Of a DNA stretch of 20,700 bases, positions 8,682 to 16,678 are shown piece by piece. The position numbers and the translations under genes are program-made. Every line of letters begins with the position of its first letter. Within the stretch, counting starts at the first letter, position 1. This DNA is from Oceanospirillaceae bacterium UBA2001 (lineage in GTDB: Bacteria; Pseudomonadota; Gammaproteobacteria; Pseudomonadales; Balneatricaceae). Under the pieces are notes generated by a model. It worked only from the letters and a program-made list of their open reading frames with translations, made no database searches and was not told the DNA's origin. Where the stretch lies: contig DDCR01000044.1 of the NCBI GenBank assembly GCA_002335115.1, forward strand, positions 1 through 20,700, written 5' to 3'.

Positions 8682-8753
8682 CTCAACACCCGTGTCCAGT
8701 TTATCCATTGAGCTGTTCATGCACGTCATCCAGAGGGGCAACCATGCTGCCAG

Positions 8754-9653
8754 CTAAACAGAAGCTTTGGGGCGACGCATAAAGGGTAATTTGATACCCA
8801 AAATCAGCCCATTACCCAGCAAAACTAGAACTAAGCCGCTCAAACTACTTAAGCTCCATGCATAACCCTCAAATACAGTAGATAGTGCTAAAGCGACCAC
8901 CGGGAAAAGAACTGTAGCGTAGGCTGCTTTGCTGGCACCTATGCGGGCCACGAGAGAAAGGTAAGCGGTGAAACCTGCCACGCTGCCAATAATGGCCAAG
9001 TAAAATAAACCGCCAAGGTATTGAGGGCGAGAGTCCCAGGTTAATGGAGTGTTGGTAATCAATAGCAGGCCAGCCAAAAATAGAGTTCCATAAACCATAG
9101 CATAAGCACTACTAGTAAAAGGTTTGAGCCCTTTCTTGTTATGCCTTACCGAGATCATATTGCCAAGAGAAAACAAAAAAGTACCCAGAAATGCAAAGCC
9201 AATACTGCCCAGATCTACCCCCTTATTTGAATCCTCTGCTAACTCAGGCCAAAACATTAAACTCAGACCAATAATGCCAAGAATACCTGCAGCAAAGACT
9301 GCCGGGGTCGGTTTTTCACCCCAAAAAATTCGGTTGTTGATGGCGTTAAATAAGGTTGAAGAAGAAAAAATAACCGCCAATAGGCCACTAGAAACTGTTA
9401 AACCTGCCGTGTAAACACACACAAAATTTAGTGAAAACAAACACATACCATGCAGTACCATAAAACCGTGGTCTTGTTTGCTTGTGGTTTGTAACCGCCC
9501 ACTAACCAGAACCAAAGACAGCATAATGGCCGCTGCTAGGGCAAAGCGGTAAAATACAGAAGTTAGTATGGCCACTTCGCCTAATTGAAAAGGGATAGCG
9601 ATCCAAGTGGTGCCCCAGATAAGAACGGTGGATAAATATAAAAATTGGGTCAC
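8754..9653 (-). CDS. EamA/DMT-family membrane transporter
   Basis: Inner-membrane protein of 299 residues with about ten hydrophobic segments arranged as two EamA repeats (about 5-135 and 150-285). The start is typical: STVLIWGTTWIAI, with R37 in FYRFALAA. The second repeat shows FAFLGTFLFSLGNMISVR. Members export amino acids or other metabolites; the substrate is unknown. The start is GTG 9653, supported by AAGGA six bases upstream. The C-terminus is basic (MRRPK), consistent with the cytosolic side. It lies 29 bases downstream of gpt and is probably the last gene of the gamma-carbonic-anhydrase - gpt - EamA operon, which raises the untested idea of purine-related export. Confidence 0.9.
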   Translation of the reverse strand: MTQFLYLSTVLIWGTTWIAIPFQLGEVAILTSVFYRFALAAAIMLSLVLVSGRLQTTSKQDHGFMVLHGMCLFSLNFVCVYTAGLTVSSGLLAVIFSSSTLFNAINNRIFWGEKPTPAVFAAGILGIIGLSLMFWPELAEDSNKGVDLGSIGFAFLGTFLFSLGNMISVRHNKKGLKPFTSSAYAMVYGTLFLAGLLLITNTPLTWDSRPQYLGGLFYLAIIGSVAGFTAYLSLVARIGASKAAYATVLFPVVALALSTVFEGYAWSLSSLSGLVLVLLGNGLILGIKLPFMRRPKASV

Positions 9654-9682
9654 GCCGATTCCTTAGGTCTAGGTTGCCGTAT

Positions 9683-10180
9683 TTAGTCTTGCAGGTCTGC
9701 AATAGGGGTCGCAAAGCTTTGTGCCATATCCCATGGGAAACGAATCCAAGTATCTTGACTGACTTCGGTAATGTACATGTCTACAGCAGATTTACCCGCT
9801 GGTTTAGCATACACAGTGGCAAAGGTGGCCTTAGGTACCATGGCCCGCACAGCGGCAGCTGTTTTACCCGTATCCACAAGATCATCAATGAGTAAAAATC
9901 CTTCACCGTCACCATCAAAGCCTTTGAGTAACTTAAGTTGGCCTTGCTGGCTGGCTTCCACCCCTGTTTCAAGTTGGCCATAGCTAGAAATACAAATAGT
10001 GTCAATTAAACGGATGTCTAACTCACGAGCAATAATGGCAGCAGGTACCAAGCCGCCTCGGGTAATCGCAATGATGCCTTTCCAAGGCCCATGATCAAGT
10101 AAGCGCCAAGCTAATGCACGGGCATTGCGGTGCAGCTCTTCCCAAGTAATGGGGTAGTCTTTATGGTACGGATTACTCAT
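9683..10180 (-). CDS. gpt: Xanthine/guanine phosphoribosyltransferase
   Basis: Salvages xanthine and guanine by joining them to PRPP. The protein has 165 residues, against 152 in E. coli Gpt. It matches along its length: [22 protein letters not shown] (33-54), [10 protein letters not shown], the PRPP loop [13 protein letters not shown] (96-108), and the purine-site region [10 protein letters not shown] near the C-terminus. An extra stretch of about 8 residues between SSYGQ and LKLLK explains most of the length difference. The loop has K106 where E. coli has glycine. The ATG overlaps the stop of the upstream gene as ATGA, with AGGA before it, so translation is coupled. Confidence 0.94.
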   Translation of the reverse strand: MSNPYHKDYPITWEELHRNARALAWRLLDHGPWKGIIAITRGGLVPAAIIARELDIRLIDTICISSYGQLETGVEASQQGQLKLLKGFDGDGEGFLLIDDLVDTGKTAAAVRAMVPKATFATVYAKPAGKSAVDMYITEVSQDTWIRFPWDMAQSFATPIADLQD

Positions 10181-10716
10181 ATTTGTTCCTGTGCTAAGTA
10201 CTGATTTTTTAGATTGACATAATTGTTTGCCATGTAGGTAAGGCTTGAGATTTCATCATTTGTTAAGGGGCGTTTTTGGCGGGCAGGACTGCCCGCGTAT
10301 AAAAAGCCACTCACTAAATGCTTGCCAGGAGTGACAAGGCTATTGGCAGCGATCATAACGTCATCGTCCACTGTAACGTTGTCCATAATTGTGCTTCCCA
10401 TGCCGACTAATACGCGATTACCAATCGTGCAACCGTGCAAAATAGCACGATGCCCCACAGTGACCTGATCACCAATAATCAACGGATAGCCATTTGGGTT
10501 GTGAGTGCTTTTATGGGTAACATGTAAAATGGACCCATCTTGAATGCTAGTAGAGTGGCCAATGCGGATGTGATTTACATCGCCTCGAACCACACTGTAG
10601 GGCCACACGGACGAGTCTGCTCCAATATGCACATCTCCAATAATAATACACTCTGCATCAGCAAACGCAGTTGAATCTATCCGCGGTTGGGCATGTTTAA
10701 GGGGTCTAATGGACAT
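10177..10716 (-). CDS. yrdA: Gamma-carbonic-anhydrase-family protein (YrdA-like)
   Basis: A 179-residue left-handed beta-helix protein built of hexapeptide repeats ([18 protein letters not shown] onward), expected to form a trimer with zinc at subunit interfaces. Probable metal ligands are H65 or H68 in LHVTH, then H89 and H94 in VGHRAILHG. Similarity to E. coli YrdA runs from the repeats to the [12 protein letters not shown] tail. Carbonic anhydrase activity in this branch is uncertain; many members have little measured activity. It is first in an operon with gpt (ATGA overlap) and the EamA gene. A good minus-strand promoter lies 50-78 bases upstream. Its start codon is close to the divergent prlC gene. 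Confidence 0.93.
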   Translation of the reverse strand: MSIRPLKHAQPRIDSTAFADAECIIIGDVHIGADSSVWPYSVVRGDVNHIRIGHSTSIQDGSILHVTHKSTHNPNGYPLIIGDQVTVGHRAILHGCTIGNRVLVGMGSTIMDNVTVDDDVMIAANSLVTPGKHLVSGFLYAGSPARQKRPLTNDEISSLTYMANNYVNLKNQYLAQEQI

Positions 10717-10742
10717 TGTTGTTCCTAATTTGCAGCAAAACG

Positions 10743-10771
10743 TTGGGTATTGCTTAAAGAGGCACTATTAT
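10743..10771 (+). promoter_or_regulatory. Predicted sigma-70 promoter of prlC-yheV
   Basis: TTGGGT (10743-10748), 17 bases, TATTAT (10766-10771). Transcription would start near 10778, giving a leader of about 30 bases before ATG 10808. It shares its -10 bases with the opposing yrdA promoter. Confidence 0.45.
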
Positions 10772-10794
10772 AACCCCACTTACATACAAAACAA
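10767..10794 (-). promoter_or_regulatory. Predicted sigma-70 promoter of yrdA-gpt-EamA operon
   Basis: On the minus strand TTGTTT (10789-10794), 16 bases, then a perfect TATAAT (10767-10772). The start site would be near 10760, leaving a leader of about 44 bases. Confidence 0.55.
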
Positions 10795-10807
10795 TCGACG
10801 AGATGTC

Positions 10808-12880
10808 ATGAACACCAACTCCTTACAAGACGCTTTACTACTACCCGACTTTTCGTCAATTCAGCCTGCTGACGTAGCAGCCACTCTGGATAAAAAGTTG
10901 GCCGATAATCACAACGCCATTGAACAATTGCTGGGTGGCCAAGCGAAACTAAGCTATGCCCAGTTGGTACCCACGCTTGAACATTTAGATGACGAGATTA
11001 ATCAGCTTTGGGGGCCACTTAGTCATTTGCATGGGGTGAGTAATAAAGATGAGGTCAGGGCCGCTTTTGATGAGTGTTTGCCAAAACTAACCGCCTATGC
11101 TACGAAAATGGGACAGAATAAGGCCTTGTACTTGGCTTTTTTAGACTTGTTAGAGAGCCATGAGTTTAGCCAATTAAGTCAATCCCAGCAGCAGTTTGTG
11201 AAGCTCCAGATTAGGGACTTTAAATTGGCAGGTGTGGCATTAAACCCCCAGCAGCAAACAGATTATGGTCGATTAAAGCAACAAATGGCAGAGCTATCTA
11301 CACGCTTTTCAAATCAACTTATGGATGCTACTGAGCTATGGAGAAAGCATATTATTGATAGTGATGACTTACTTGGATTGCCAGAATCTGCATTACAGCA
11401 GGCCCTAGAGGCGGCCAAAGCTGAGGCCTTAGACGGTTACTTATTAAAACTAGATTTCTCTTGTTATCACGCCGTAATGACCTTTGCAGAGCAAGCACCT
11501 TTAAGGCAAGAAATGTATCAAGCCTTTAATACACGGGCTTCTGATCAAGGACCCCATGGCGGACAGTTTGATAACAGTCAAGTGATGCAAGAATTAGTGG
11601 GGCTGCGTCATAAGCTGGCTAATCTTGTGGGCTTTGATCATTACGCAGATTACTCAGTAGCCAAAAAAATGGCTGACTCTGGGCGCGCTGTTGAAGTTTT
11701 TTTAATGGACCTAGCTAAGGGCTGTAAGCCCCAAGCTGAAGCAGACATGCGTCAGCTACAAGAGTTTGTAACAACCCAAGGTGGACCCACTCCATTAGCC
11801 GCATGGGATGTGGCTTATTACAGTGAAAAATTGCGGCAAAGCCGCTTTCACCTATCCCAAGAAGAGCTCAAACCCTATTTTGCCTTATCAAAGGTGCAAG
11901 CAGGATTGTTTGATGTGGTCAAACGTATTTATGGCATTGATGTGTCGCCTTGTAATGGTATTGCTACTTGGCATCAAGATGTGGGCTTTTATCAGGTGTC
12001 TTTCGCCGGCAAGGCCATTGGTTACTTTTATTTTGATCTTTATGCTCGTCAGCATAAACGTGGTGGCGCATGGATGAATGAGTGCCGTAATCGACAAATC
12101 AAAGCTAATGGTGAGTTGCAGCTGCCGGTGGCGTATTTAGTGTGTAATTTTGCTCCGCCAGTGGGTGATAAGCCGGCCTTGCTGACCCATGGAGAAGTTA
12201 CTACGCTATTTCATGAATTTGGCCATGGCTTGCACCATATGATGACTAATATTGACGTTGCGGGTGTTGCTGGTATCAATGGTGTGGCCTGGGATGCCGT
12301 GGAATTACCCAGTCAACTATTAGAAAACTGGTGTTGGCAAGAACAATCATTGCGTTTGTTTGCTAAGCACCATCAAACAGGTGCGGCTTTGCCCGAAGAC
12401 CTGTTGCAGAAAATGCTTGCCGCTAAAAACTTTCAAGCGGGCATGTTTGTTATGCGCCAACTGGAATTTGCCCTTTTTGATCTACGACTTCATATGAATT
12501 ACAACCCCGCTGCACCTCAATCGGTGCAGTCGGTGTTAAATGCGGTGCGAGCAGAAGTTGCTGTGGTTAAAGCGCCCTCATGGAACCGTTTTCAGCATGG
12601 TTTTGCGCATATATTTGCGGGTGGTTATGCGTCTGGGTACTACAGCTATCTGTGGGCAGAGGTATTAGCTGCAGATGTCTTTAGTCGTTTTGAAGACGAA
12701 GGGATCTTTAATCCAGCTACGGGCGCCGCACTTTGGGCACAAATAACGGGTCAGGGTGGTAGCCGTGACGCCATGACTTTGTTCACACAATTTATGGGTC
12801 GAGAGCCCCGTATCGACGCCTTAATGCGCCACAAGGGTTTAGTTAATAGTTTAGAGCAAGGACAACGCCATGAAAGTTAG
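10808..12880 (+). CDS. prlC: Oligopeptidase A (M3 family zinc metallopeptidase)
   Basis: Cytosolic zinc endopeptidase that cleaves short peptides, including signal-peptide remnants. From ATG 10808 the protein is 690 residues (E. coli 680). The zinc site is HEFGH with ligands H469 and H473, and E499 in WDAVELPSQ as the third ligand; E470 is the catalytic base. Family blocks RDFKLAGVAL, FNTRASDQGP, WDVAYYSEK, YFYFDLYAR..KRGGAWM and HIFAGGYASGYYSYLWAEVLAADVFSRFE are all present. The frame is open 33 codons further up to ATG 10709, but that part overlaps the divergent yrdA start and both promoters and is not family-like, so 10808 is chosen. The last 11 bases overlap yheV. Confidence 0.96.
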   Translation: MNTNSLQDALLLPDFSSIQPADVAATLDKKLADNHNAIEQLLGGQAKLSYAQLVPTLEHLDDEINQLWGPLSHLHGVSNKDEVRAAFDECLPKLTAYATKMGQNKALYLAFLDLLESHEFSQLSQSQQQFVKLQIRDFKLAGVALNPQQQTDYGRLKQQMAELSTRFSNQLMDATELWRKHIIDSDDLLGLPESALQQALEAAKAEALDGYLLKLDFSCYHAVMTFAEQAPLRQEMYQAFNTRASDQGPHGGQFDNSQVMQELVGLRHKLANLVGFDHYADYSVAKKMADSGRAVEVFLMDLAKGCKPQAEADMRQLQEFVTTQGGPTPLAAWDVAYYSEKLRQSRFHLSQEELKPYFALSKVQAGLFDVVKRIYGIDVSPCNGIATWHQDVGFYQVSFAGKAIGYFYFDLYARQHKRGGAWMNECRNRQIKANGELQLPVAYLVCNFAPPVGDKPALLTHGEVTTLFHEFGHGLHHMMTNIDVAGVAGINGVAWDAVELPSQLLENWCWQEQSLRLFAKHHQTGAALPEDLLQKMLAAKNFQAGMFVMRQLEFALFDLRLHMNYNPAAPQSVQSVLNAVRAEVAVVKAPSWNRFQHGFAHIFAGGYASGYYSYLWAEVLAADVFSRFEDEGIFNPATGAALWAQITGQGGSRDAMTLFTQFMGREPRIDALMRHKGLVNSLEQGQRHES

Positions 12881-13109
12881 ATTTATTGCTGGCATTGTGT
12901 GCCCCAAGTGTGGTGCCCAAGACAGTGTGCGGATTTATATTCCGGAACAAGGTGAGGTGGATGAGCAGTTACGAGATTGTGTTACCTGTGGGCACGAAGA
13001 ACGCATAGGGCAGGGTACCGCAGCACGCCAAGAGATGACGACCCGAGTGAATCATACTAGGCCAACTGCAGTTCAAGAAGTAGAACCTCAAGTGCTGAAG
13101 TTGAAGTAG
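12870..13109 (+). CDS. yheV: YheV-family zinc-ribbon protein
   Basis: A 79-residue protein with two cysteine pairs, CPKC (11-14) and CVTC (37-40), making a small zinc ribbon. It starts MKVRFIAGIVCPKCGAQDSV, like E. coli YheV (RFIAGAKCPACQAQDS). The function is unknown. The C-terminal 30 residues are less conserved and probably flexible. It overlaps the end of prlC by 11 bases, so the two are translated together; prlC-yheV pairing is also known to me from Pseudomonas. GGACAACGCC gives a fair ribosome site inside prlC. It converges on dinF with an 11-base gap. Confidence 0.92.
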   Translation: MKVRFIAGIVCPKCGAQDSVRIYIPEQGEVDEQLRDCVTCGHEERIGQGTAARQEMTTRVNHTRPTAVQEVEPQVLKLK

Positions 13110-13120
13110 TGGTGGCTTGT

Positions 13121-14470
13121 TTATAGATTGACGAACCAAATTTGTTTATGACTAAGCCATAGGAAACCAGCTAAGGCGACCAAGGCTCTAACGCCACAAA
13201 ACCCCAAAAATGCCCACCAAAGTCCATCATTGCCCCAAGGTTGCAATAAATACCAAAGAGGCAACAACGCACCTAAACTGGCTAAAACCGAATAGAACAT
13301 GGCTTGGGCTTGGGTTGCACCCACAAAAATGCCATCAAATAAGTAGCTCCAAACACTGATGATGGGCACCCATGTGACCCATACTGCATGCTGCATGGCG
13401 ATTTTTTGGACCCCCTCAATGGAGGTCAGCAGGTTAATAAAAACGTCACTTAATAACCAAAAGCCAACTGTTGCAGCAACGGCGACGATGATCGAATAAA
13501 CTCCTGCACCGAAGCATAGTTGATAAAACCGTTGCCGCTTTTTAGCCCCCAAGGCCTCTCCACAGGCGGCTTCAATCGCAAAAGCAAATCCATCTAAAGC
13601 GTAAGCAAGTAAAGTTACATATTGTAATAATAGCGTATTAGCGGCTAATACATCATCACCCATGCGCGCACTTTGAGAGGTAATAAAGGCAAAAGCGAAG
13701 AGTAGCATTAAAGTTCGAAAGAACAGGTAGCTGTTGAGGCGCACTAACTGCTTGGCTAAAGGTGAAAATGCAGCCCACTGAATAAAGAATGGCTGATTAA
13801 ACCGAGCTAAGTGACGCCAAACTAAAGCTAGGGCTAGCAAAAGGCCACAATAATCAGCCAACAAACTACCCCATGCAACGCCTGCACTGGTCATGTCAAA
13901 ACCAACCACAAATAACAGGTTAAAACCAATATTACTGACGTTAGTCACCACCAGTAAGATCAGAGGACTACGACTATCTTGGCGCCCTAACAACCAACCT
14001 AAACACACATAGGTGACTAATACGGCGGGTGCACTATAAACCCGGATAGTGAGATATTCTTGAGCTAATCCAGAGACTTGAGTGCTGGCCCCCATCAGCG
14101 ACACACCCAGAGGAATCAACCAGCTTTGTAGGGCCATAATGCCCAATCCAATCACCAAGGCTAGTAGACCTGGCATAAACAGTAGCTGCATCAAGCGCTG
14201 CGCATCTTGGGCCCCATGGGCCTGTGCCGTGAGGCCAACAGTACCCATACGTAAAAAGCCAAAGGCCCAATAAATAAAGGACAGTAAGGTAGCACCCAAA
14301 GCAACGGCACCTAAATAGCGAGCGTCGTCTAAATGACCCATAATGGCGGCGTCTACTAACCCAAGTAGGGGCACGCTAATGTTAGAGACAATTAAAGGCC
14401 ACGCTAGCACCCACAGTTGCCGCATGTGTTTGGCTTCAGGGGCATATTGAAAAGGCCCGTTTTTGGCCAC
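13121..14470 (-). CDS. dinF: MATE-family efflux transporter, DinF type
   Basis: Inner-membrane multidrug/metabolite exporter with about 12 membrane segments in 449 residues. The similarity is to E. coli DinF: LAWPLIVSNISVPLLGLVDAAIMGHLDDARYLGAVALGAT near the start, FLRMGTVGLTAQAHGA, LGWLLGRQDSRSPLILLVV, and YALDGFAFAIEAACGEALGA in the second half. These exporters run on Na+ or H+ gradients. The start GTG lies one base after the znuB stop; ATG 16 codons later (14425) is a possible alternative. The tight spacing suggests it is the fourth gene of the zur-znuC-znuB operon and so under zinc control. No SOS box is seen before it, unlike E. coli, where dinF follows lexA. Confidence 0.92.
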   Translation of the reverse strand: MAKNGPFQYAPEAKHMRQLWVLAWPLIVSNISVPLLGLVDAAIMGHLDDARYLGAVALGATLLSFIYWAFGFLRMGTVGLTAQAHGAQDAQRLMQLLFMPGLLALVIGLGIMALQSWLIPLGVSLMGASTQVSGLAQEYLTIRVYSAPAVLVTYVCLGWLLGRQDSRSPLILLVVTNVSNIGFNLLFVVGFDMTSAGVAWGSLLADYCGLLLALALVWRHLARFNQPFFIQWAAFSPLAKQLVRLNSYLFFRTLMLLFAFAFITSQSARMGDDVLAANTLLLQYVTLLAYALDGFAFAIEAACGEALGAKKRQRFYQLCFGAGVYSIIVAVAATVGFWLLSDVFINLLTSIEGVQKIAMQHAVWVTWVPIISVWSYLFDGIFVGATQAQAMFYSVLASLGALLPLWYLLQPWGNDGLWWAFLGFCGVRALVALAGFLWLSHKQIWFVNL

Positions 14471-14471
14471 G

Positions 14472-15266
14472 TTAAACAGACCTAAATGGCCGCGGCAAAC
14501 TAAACAATAAAAAGAATAGACTGCTAGCGATGACCACTATCGATGGCCCTGCTGGGGTGTCATAAAACCATGACAGTGCTAAACCACCACTGACAGCTAA
14601 CATGCCAAGTAAACTTGCAAGCAAGGCCATTTGCTCTGGTGAATTGGATAAGCGTCTGGCCGCCGCTGCGGGAATAATTAACAAGGACGTAATGAGTAAA
14701 ACACCCACTACTTTCATGGCTACAGCAATCACTACAGCGACCAAAAGCATAAGCAAGGTGCGCGTCAAAGCCACATTAACGCCCTCAACTTGAGCCAATT
14801 CTTCATTCACTGTAATGGCTAATAAAGGCTTCCAAATGGTGACTAAAATGACTAAAACCAAAGCACAGGCTACGGCAACCCACAAAAGGTCTGCTTGACC
14901 GATAGCTAGCAAGTCACCAAATAAAAAGCTCATTAAATCGATCGCTTGGTGATCAAAGAGGCTCAAGCTAACGAGTCCTAATGATAAGCTGGCATGGGAG
15001 AGAATGCCCAGCAACGTATCTGTTGCTATCATCCGTTGATGCATGAGCGTGCTGAGCAATAGGGCTAACAACAAACATACCAGCACGACCGCTAAGCTAA
15101 CATTAACATGCAGCAATAATCCTAATGCAACTCCTAGCAGGGCAGCATGGGCAAGGGTATCGCCAAAATAAGCCATGCGGCGCCACACCATGAAACAACC
15201 TAAAGGTCCTGCAATGGCGGCAATCATTAAGCCACCCAACCAAGCCCATAATAGAAAGTCAGCCAT
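14472..15266 (-). CDS. znuB: High-affinity zinc ABC transporter, membrane subunit ZnuB
   Basis: Permease of the ZnuABC zinc importer, about seven to eight membrane segments. From ATG 15266 it has 264 residues (E. coli 261). Matching blocks: LGGLMIAAIAGPLGCFMVWRRMAYFGDTLAHAALLGVALGLLL, DTLLGILSHASLSLGLV, DLMSFLFGDLLAI, GVLLITSLLIIPAAAARRLS and FYDTPAGPSIV. The frame is open 14 codons further up, but ATG 15266 has GAGGA eight bases upstream and aligns with the family start. It overlaps znuC by 8 bases (ATGGCTGA), so the two subunits are translationally coupled. Confidence 0.96.
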   Translation of the reverse strand: MADFLLWAWLGGLMIAAIAGPLGCFMVWRRMAYFGDTLAHAALLGVALGLLLHVNVSLAVVLVCLLLALLLSTLMHQRMIATDTLLGILSHASLSLGLVSLSLFDHQAIDLMSFLFGDLLAIGQADLLWVAVACALVLVILVTIWKPLLAITVNEELAQVEGVNVALTRTLLMLLVAVVIAVAMKVVGVLLITSLLIIPAAAARRLSNSPEQMALLASLLGMLAVSGGLALSWFYDTPAGPSIVVIASSLFFLLFSLPRPFRSV

Positions 15267-16038
15267 GATCGCAGTCCTCATGATGCTGGCCGTCAATAAT
15301 GTCGCCATGACTGGTGTGGTGATGATTATGCTGGTGGTTATACAAGGCTAAATTCCCACCACTTTGGGGACCAAATAAATCGGTAAATGCAGGGTCTTGG
15401 CTGACTTGCTCTGGGTGCCCAGAGCAGCAAATGTGTTGGTTTAAACAAATCACTTCGTCTGTGGCAGCCATCACCAAGTGTAAATCATGGGATACCATAA
15501 GAATACCGCAGCCTAAGATATCTCTAACCTGCCCAATGAGATCATACAACGCCACTTGCCCAGTGACGTCAACACCCTGAACGGGTTCATCTAAAACCAA
15601 TAAATGGGGTTTGCGCAGGAGCGCCCGCAATAGCAGTACCCTTTGGGTCTCACCGCCAGAAAGTTGCTGCATGGGTTGTGCAAGTAGTTTTTCTACACGG
15701 CACTCATGCAGCAAATCATGCCATAGGTTTGGGCTTAATGGGTGTTGCTTATGGCGGCCTAGGTCTAAAAAGCGCGCGACTGACAGGGGAAGGGTCTCTT
15801 GTAGTTTTAGCTTTTGTGGCATATAGCCAATACGCAGTCCCTTGATGGAGTTAATACTGCCGGTGGTAGTATTGATTAATTTCAATAAACTACGCACTAA
15901 GGTAGACTTTCCAGCCCCATTAGGGCCAATAACAGTGGTAATTTGGCCCATTTGCAAAGCCATGTTCACATCTTTAATTAGCCACCGATCACCGCGCTTT
16001 ACCCCTAAATTTGTGGCCGTGAGTAAGGCCTCACTCAC
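15259..16038 (-). CDS. znuC: High-affinity zinc ABC transporter, ATPase subunit ZnuC
   Basis: ATP-binding subunit that drives zinc import through ZnuB. The 259 residues hold Walker A GPNGAGKST (38-46), Q-loop region GYMPQK, ABC signature LSGGE, Walker B LLVLDEP and H-loop SHD. The C-terminal 25 residues (235-259) contain nine histidines plus Asp/Glu and a Cys, a likely zinc-binding tail; a shorter His cluster is known at the same place in E. coli ZnuC. The start is GTG 16038, overlapping the zur stop as GTGA. The operon order is zur-znuC-znuB-dinF. Confidence 0.96.
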   Translation of the reverse strand: MSEALLTATNLGVKRGDRWLIKDVNMALQMGQITTVIGPNGAGKSTLVRSLLKLINTTTGSINSIKGLRIGYMPQKLKLQETLPLSVARFLDLGRHKQHPLSPNLWHDLLHECRVEKLLAQPMQQLSGGETQRVLLLRALLRKPHLLVLDEPVQGVDVTGQVALYDLIGQVRDILGCGILMVSHDLHLVMAATDEVICLNQHICCSGHPEQVSQDPAFTDLFGPQSGGNLALYNHQHNHHHTSHGDIIDGQHHEDCDHG

Positions 16039-16532
16039 AACTTAGATTCCAGCTTCTTTGGCTTATCAAGACAGGCCTGACAGATGCCAACAATCTCAAT
16101 GGTGTGCCTTTTTATTTCAAAGCCATGCTGATCAGCACTCAATTTAATGGCTAAGCTAATGTACTGACTATCCAATTCTTGGGCTTGATGACAGTCTTTA
16201 CAGAGTAAAAAATGCCCTTGGTGCGGTGTGTCTGGGTTACAACAGCCCACATAAGCGTTAATGCCCTCTAATTTATGCAGCAAACCCTGTGTACATAGAA
16301 ACTCAAGCGCACGGTATACCGTAGGAGGTGCCGAGTTGAAACCTTCTTTGACTAAGCCAGCTAACAGTTCATAGGCACCAATGGGTTGGTGACTGCGCCA
16401 TACTAATTCCAGCACCCGCTGGCGCACGGGTGTAAGTCTAACACCGCGTTCAACGCAAAGGTTTTGCGCATTGCTGATGGCGCTACTGACACAGTGAGTA
16501 TGGTCGTGGGGTGAAAATACGGTAGCCTGCAT
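16035..16532 (-). CDS. zur: Zinc uptake regulator Zur (Fur family)
   Basis: Zinc-sensing repressor that binds palindromic boxes at zinc-uptake genes when zinc is plentiful. In 165 residues the winged helix holds GVRLTPVRQRVLELVW and the recognition helix SAPPTVYRALEFL. The C-terminal half carries the structural zinc cysteines in CKDC and CQAC and the His-rich stretch TPHQGHFLLC for metal sensing. The context (directly upstream of znuCB, divergent from znuA) separates it from Fur. The start ATG has AAGGTG five bases upstream. A palindrome at 16558-16572, near its predicted transcript start, suggests autoregulation. Confidence 0.95.
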   Translation of the reverse strand: MQATVFSPHDHTHCVSSAISNAQNLCVERGVRLTPVRQRVLELVWRSHQPIGAYELLAGLVKEGFNSAPPTVYRALEFLCTQGLLHKLEGINAYVGCCNPDTPHQGHFLLCKDCHQAQELDSQYISLAIKLSADQHGFEIKRHTIEIVGICQACLDKPKKLESKL

Positions 16533-16557
16533 AGAAACACCTTGATAGCCTAATCGT

Positions 16558-16572
16558 TGTTACACTGTAACA
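16558..16572. promoter_or_regulatory. Second probable Zur operator, zur side
   Basis: TGTTACACTGTAACA is a perfect 7+7 palindrome around one base. It matches the recalled Zur core TGTTATA-N-TATAACA except for one position per arm. It lies about 10-24 bases downstream of the predicted zur transcription start, where bound Zur would block elongation or initiation. Confidence 0.6.
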
Positions 16573-16588
16573 GAATAGCTTGACCTTT

Positions 16589-16617
16589 ATTATCAAAATA
16601 AGGGTCTCAATTGACAA
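16589..16617 (-). promoter_or_regulatory. Predicted promoter of zur-znuCB-dinF
   Basis: On the minus strand TTGTCA (16612-16617), 17 bases, GATAAT (16589-16594). The start site would be near 16582, leaving a leader of about 50 bases. Its -35 overlaps that of the znuA promoter on the other strand. Confidence 0.6.
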
Positions 16618-16640
16618 ATTGTTATATTATAACCTACTAT
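16611..16640 (+). promoter_or_regulatory. Predicted promoter of znuA
   Basis: Perfect -35 TTGACA (16611-16616), 18 bases, TACTAT (16635-16640). The spacer is largely filled by a Zur box, the classic position for repression by blocking RNA polymerase. Confidence 0.7.
16616..16638. promoter_or_regulatory. Zur box in the znuA promoter
   Basis: Centred on 16627, with the perfect inner palindrome GTTATATTATAAC (16621-16633). It matches the E. coli-type Zur consensus core TGTTATA-N-TATAAC at every base and about 16 of 22 positions over the longer 23-base consensus as I recall it. Confidence 0.8.
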
Positions 16641-16678
16641 GCCAGCCTATTTTTAATGCGTTGTTAAGGTTACCCCCT

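Noticed and set aside
8682..8753. Possible bidirectional terminator between the peroxiredoxin and EamA genes
   Set aside because: Only a 5-bp CTCAA/TTGAG pairing across a 21-base loop is seen and there is no T run.
9674..9895. Open frame on the plus strand opposite gpt
   Set aside because: It lies fully antisense to the well-supported gpt gene and its translation shows no family features.
10709..10807. 33-codon N-terminal extension of prlC from an upstream ATG
   Set aside because: It overlaps the yrdA start and both predicted promoters, and oligopeptidase A proteins normally begin near ATG 10808.
14034..14273. Short open frames on both strands within dinF
   Set aside because: Their composition is that of the dinF gene read in other frames; no start signal or domain is visible.
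15267..15308. 14-codon N-terminal extension of znuB
   Set aside because: It would overlap znuC by 50 bases; ATG 15266 has a good ribosome site and matches the family start.
16580..16678. N-terminal extension of znuA
   Set aside because: The predicted promoter and Zur box lie inside it, and the signal peptide begins properly at ATG 16679.
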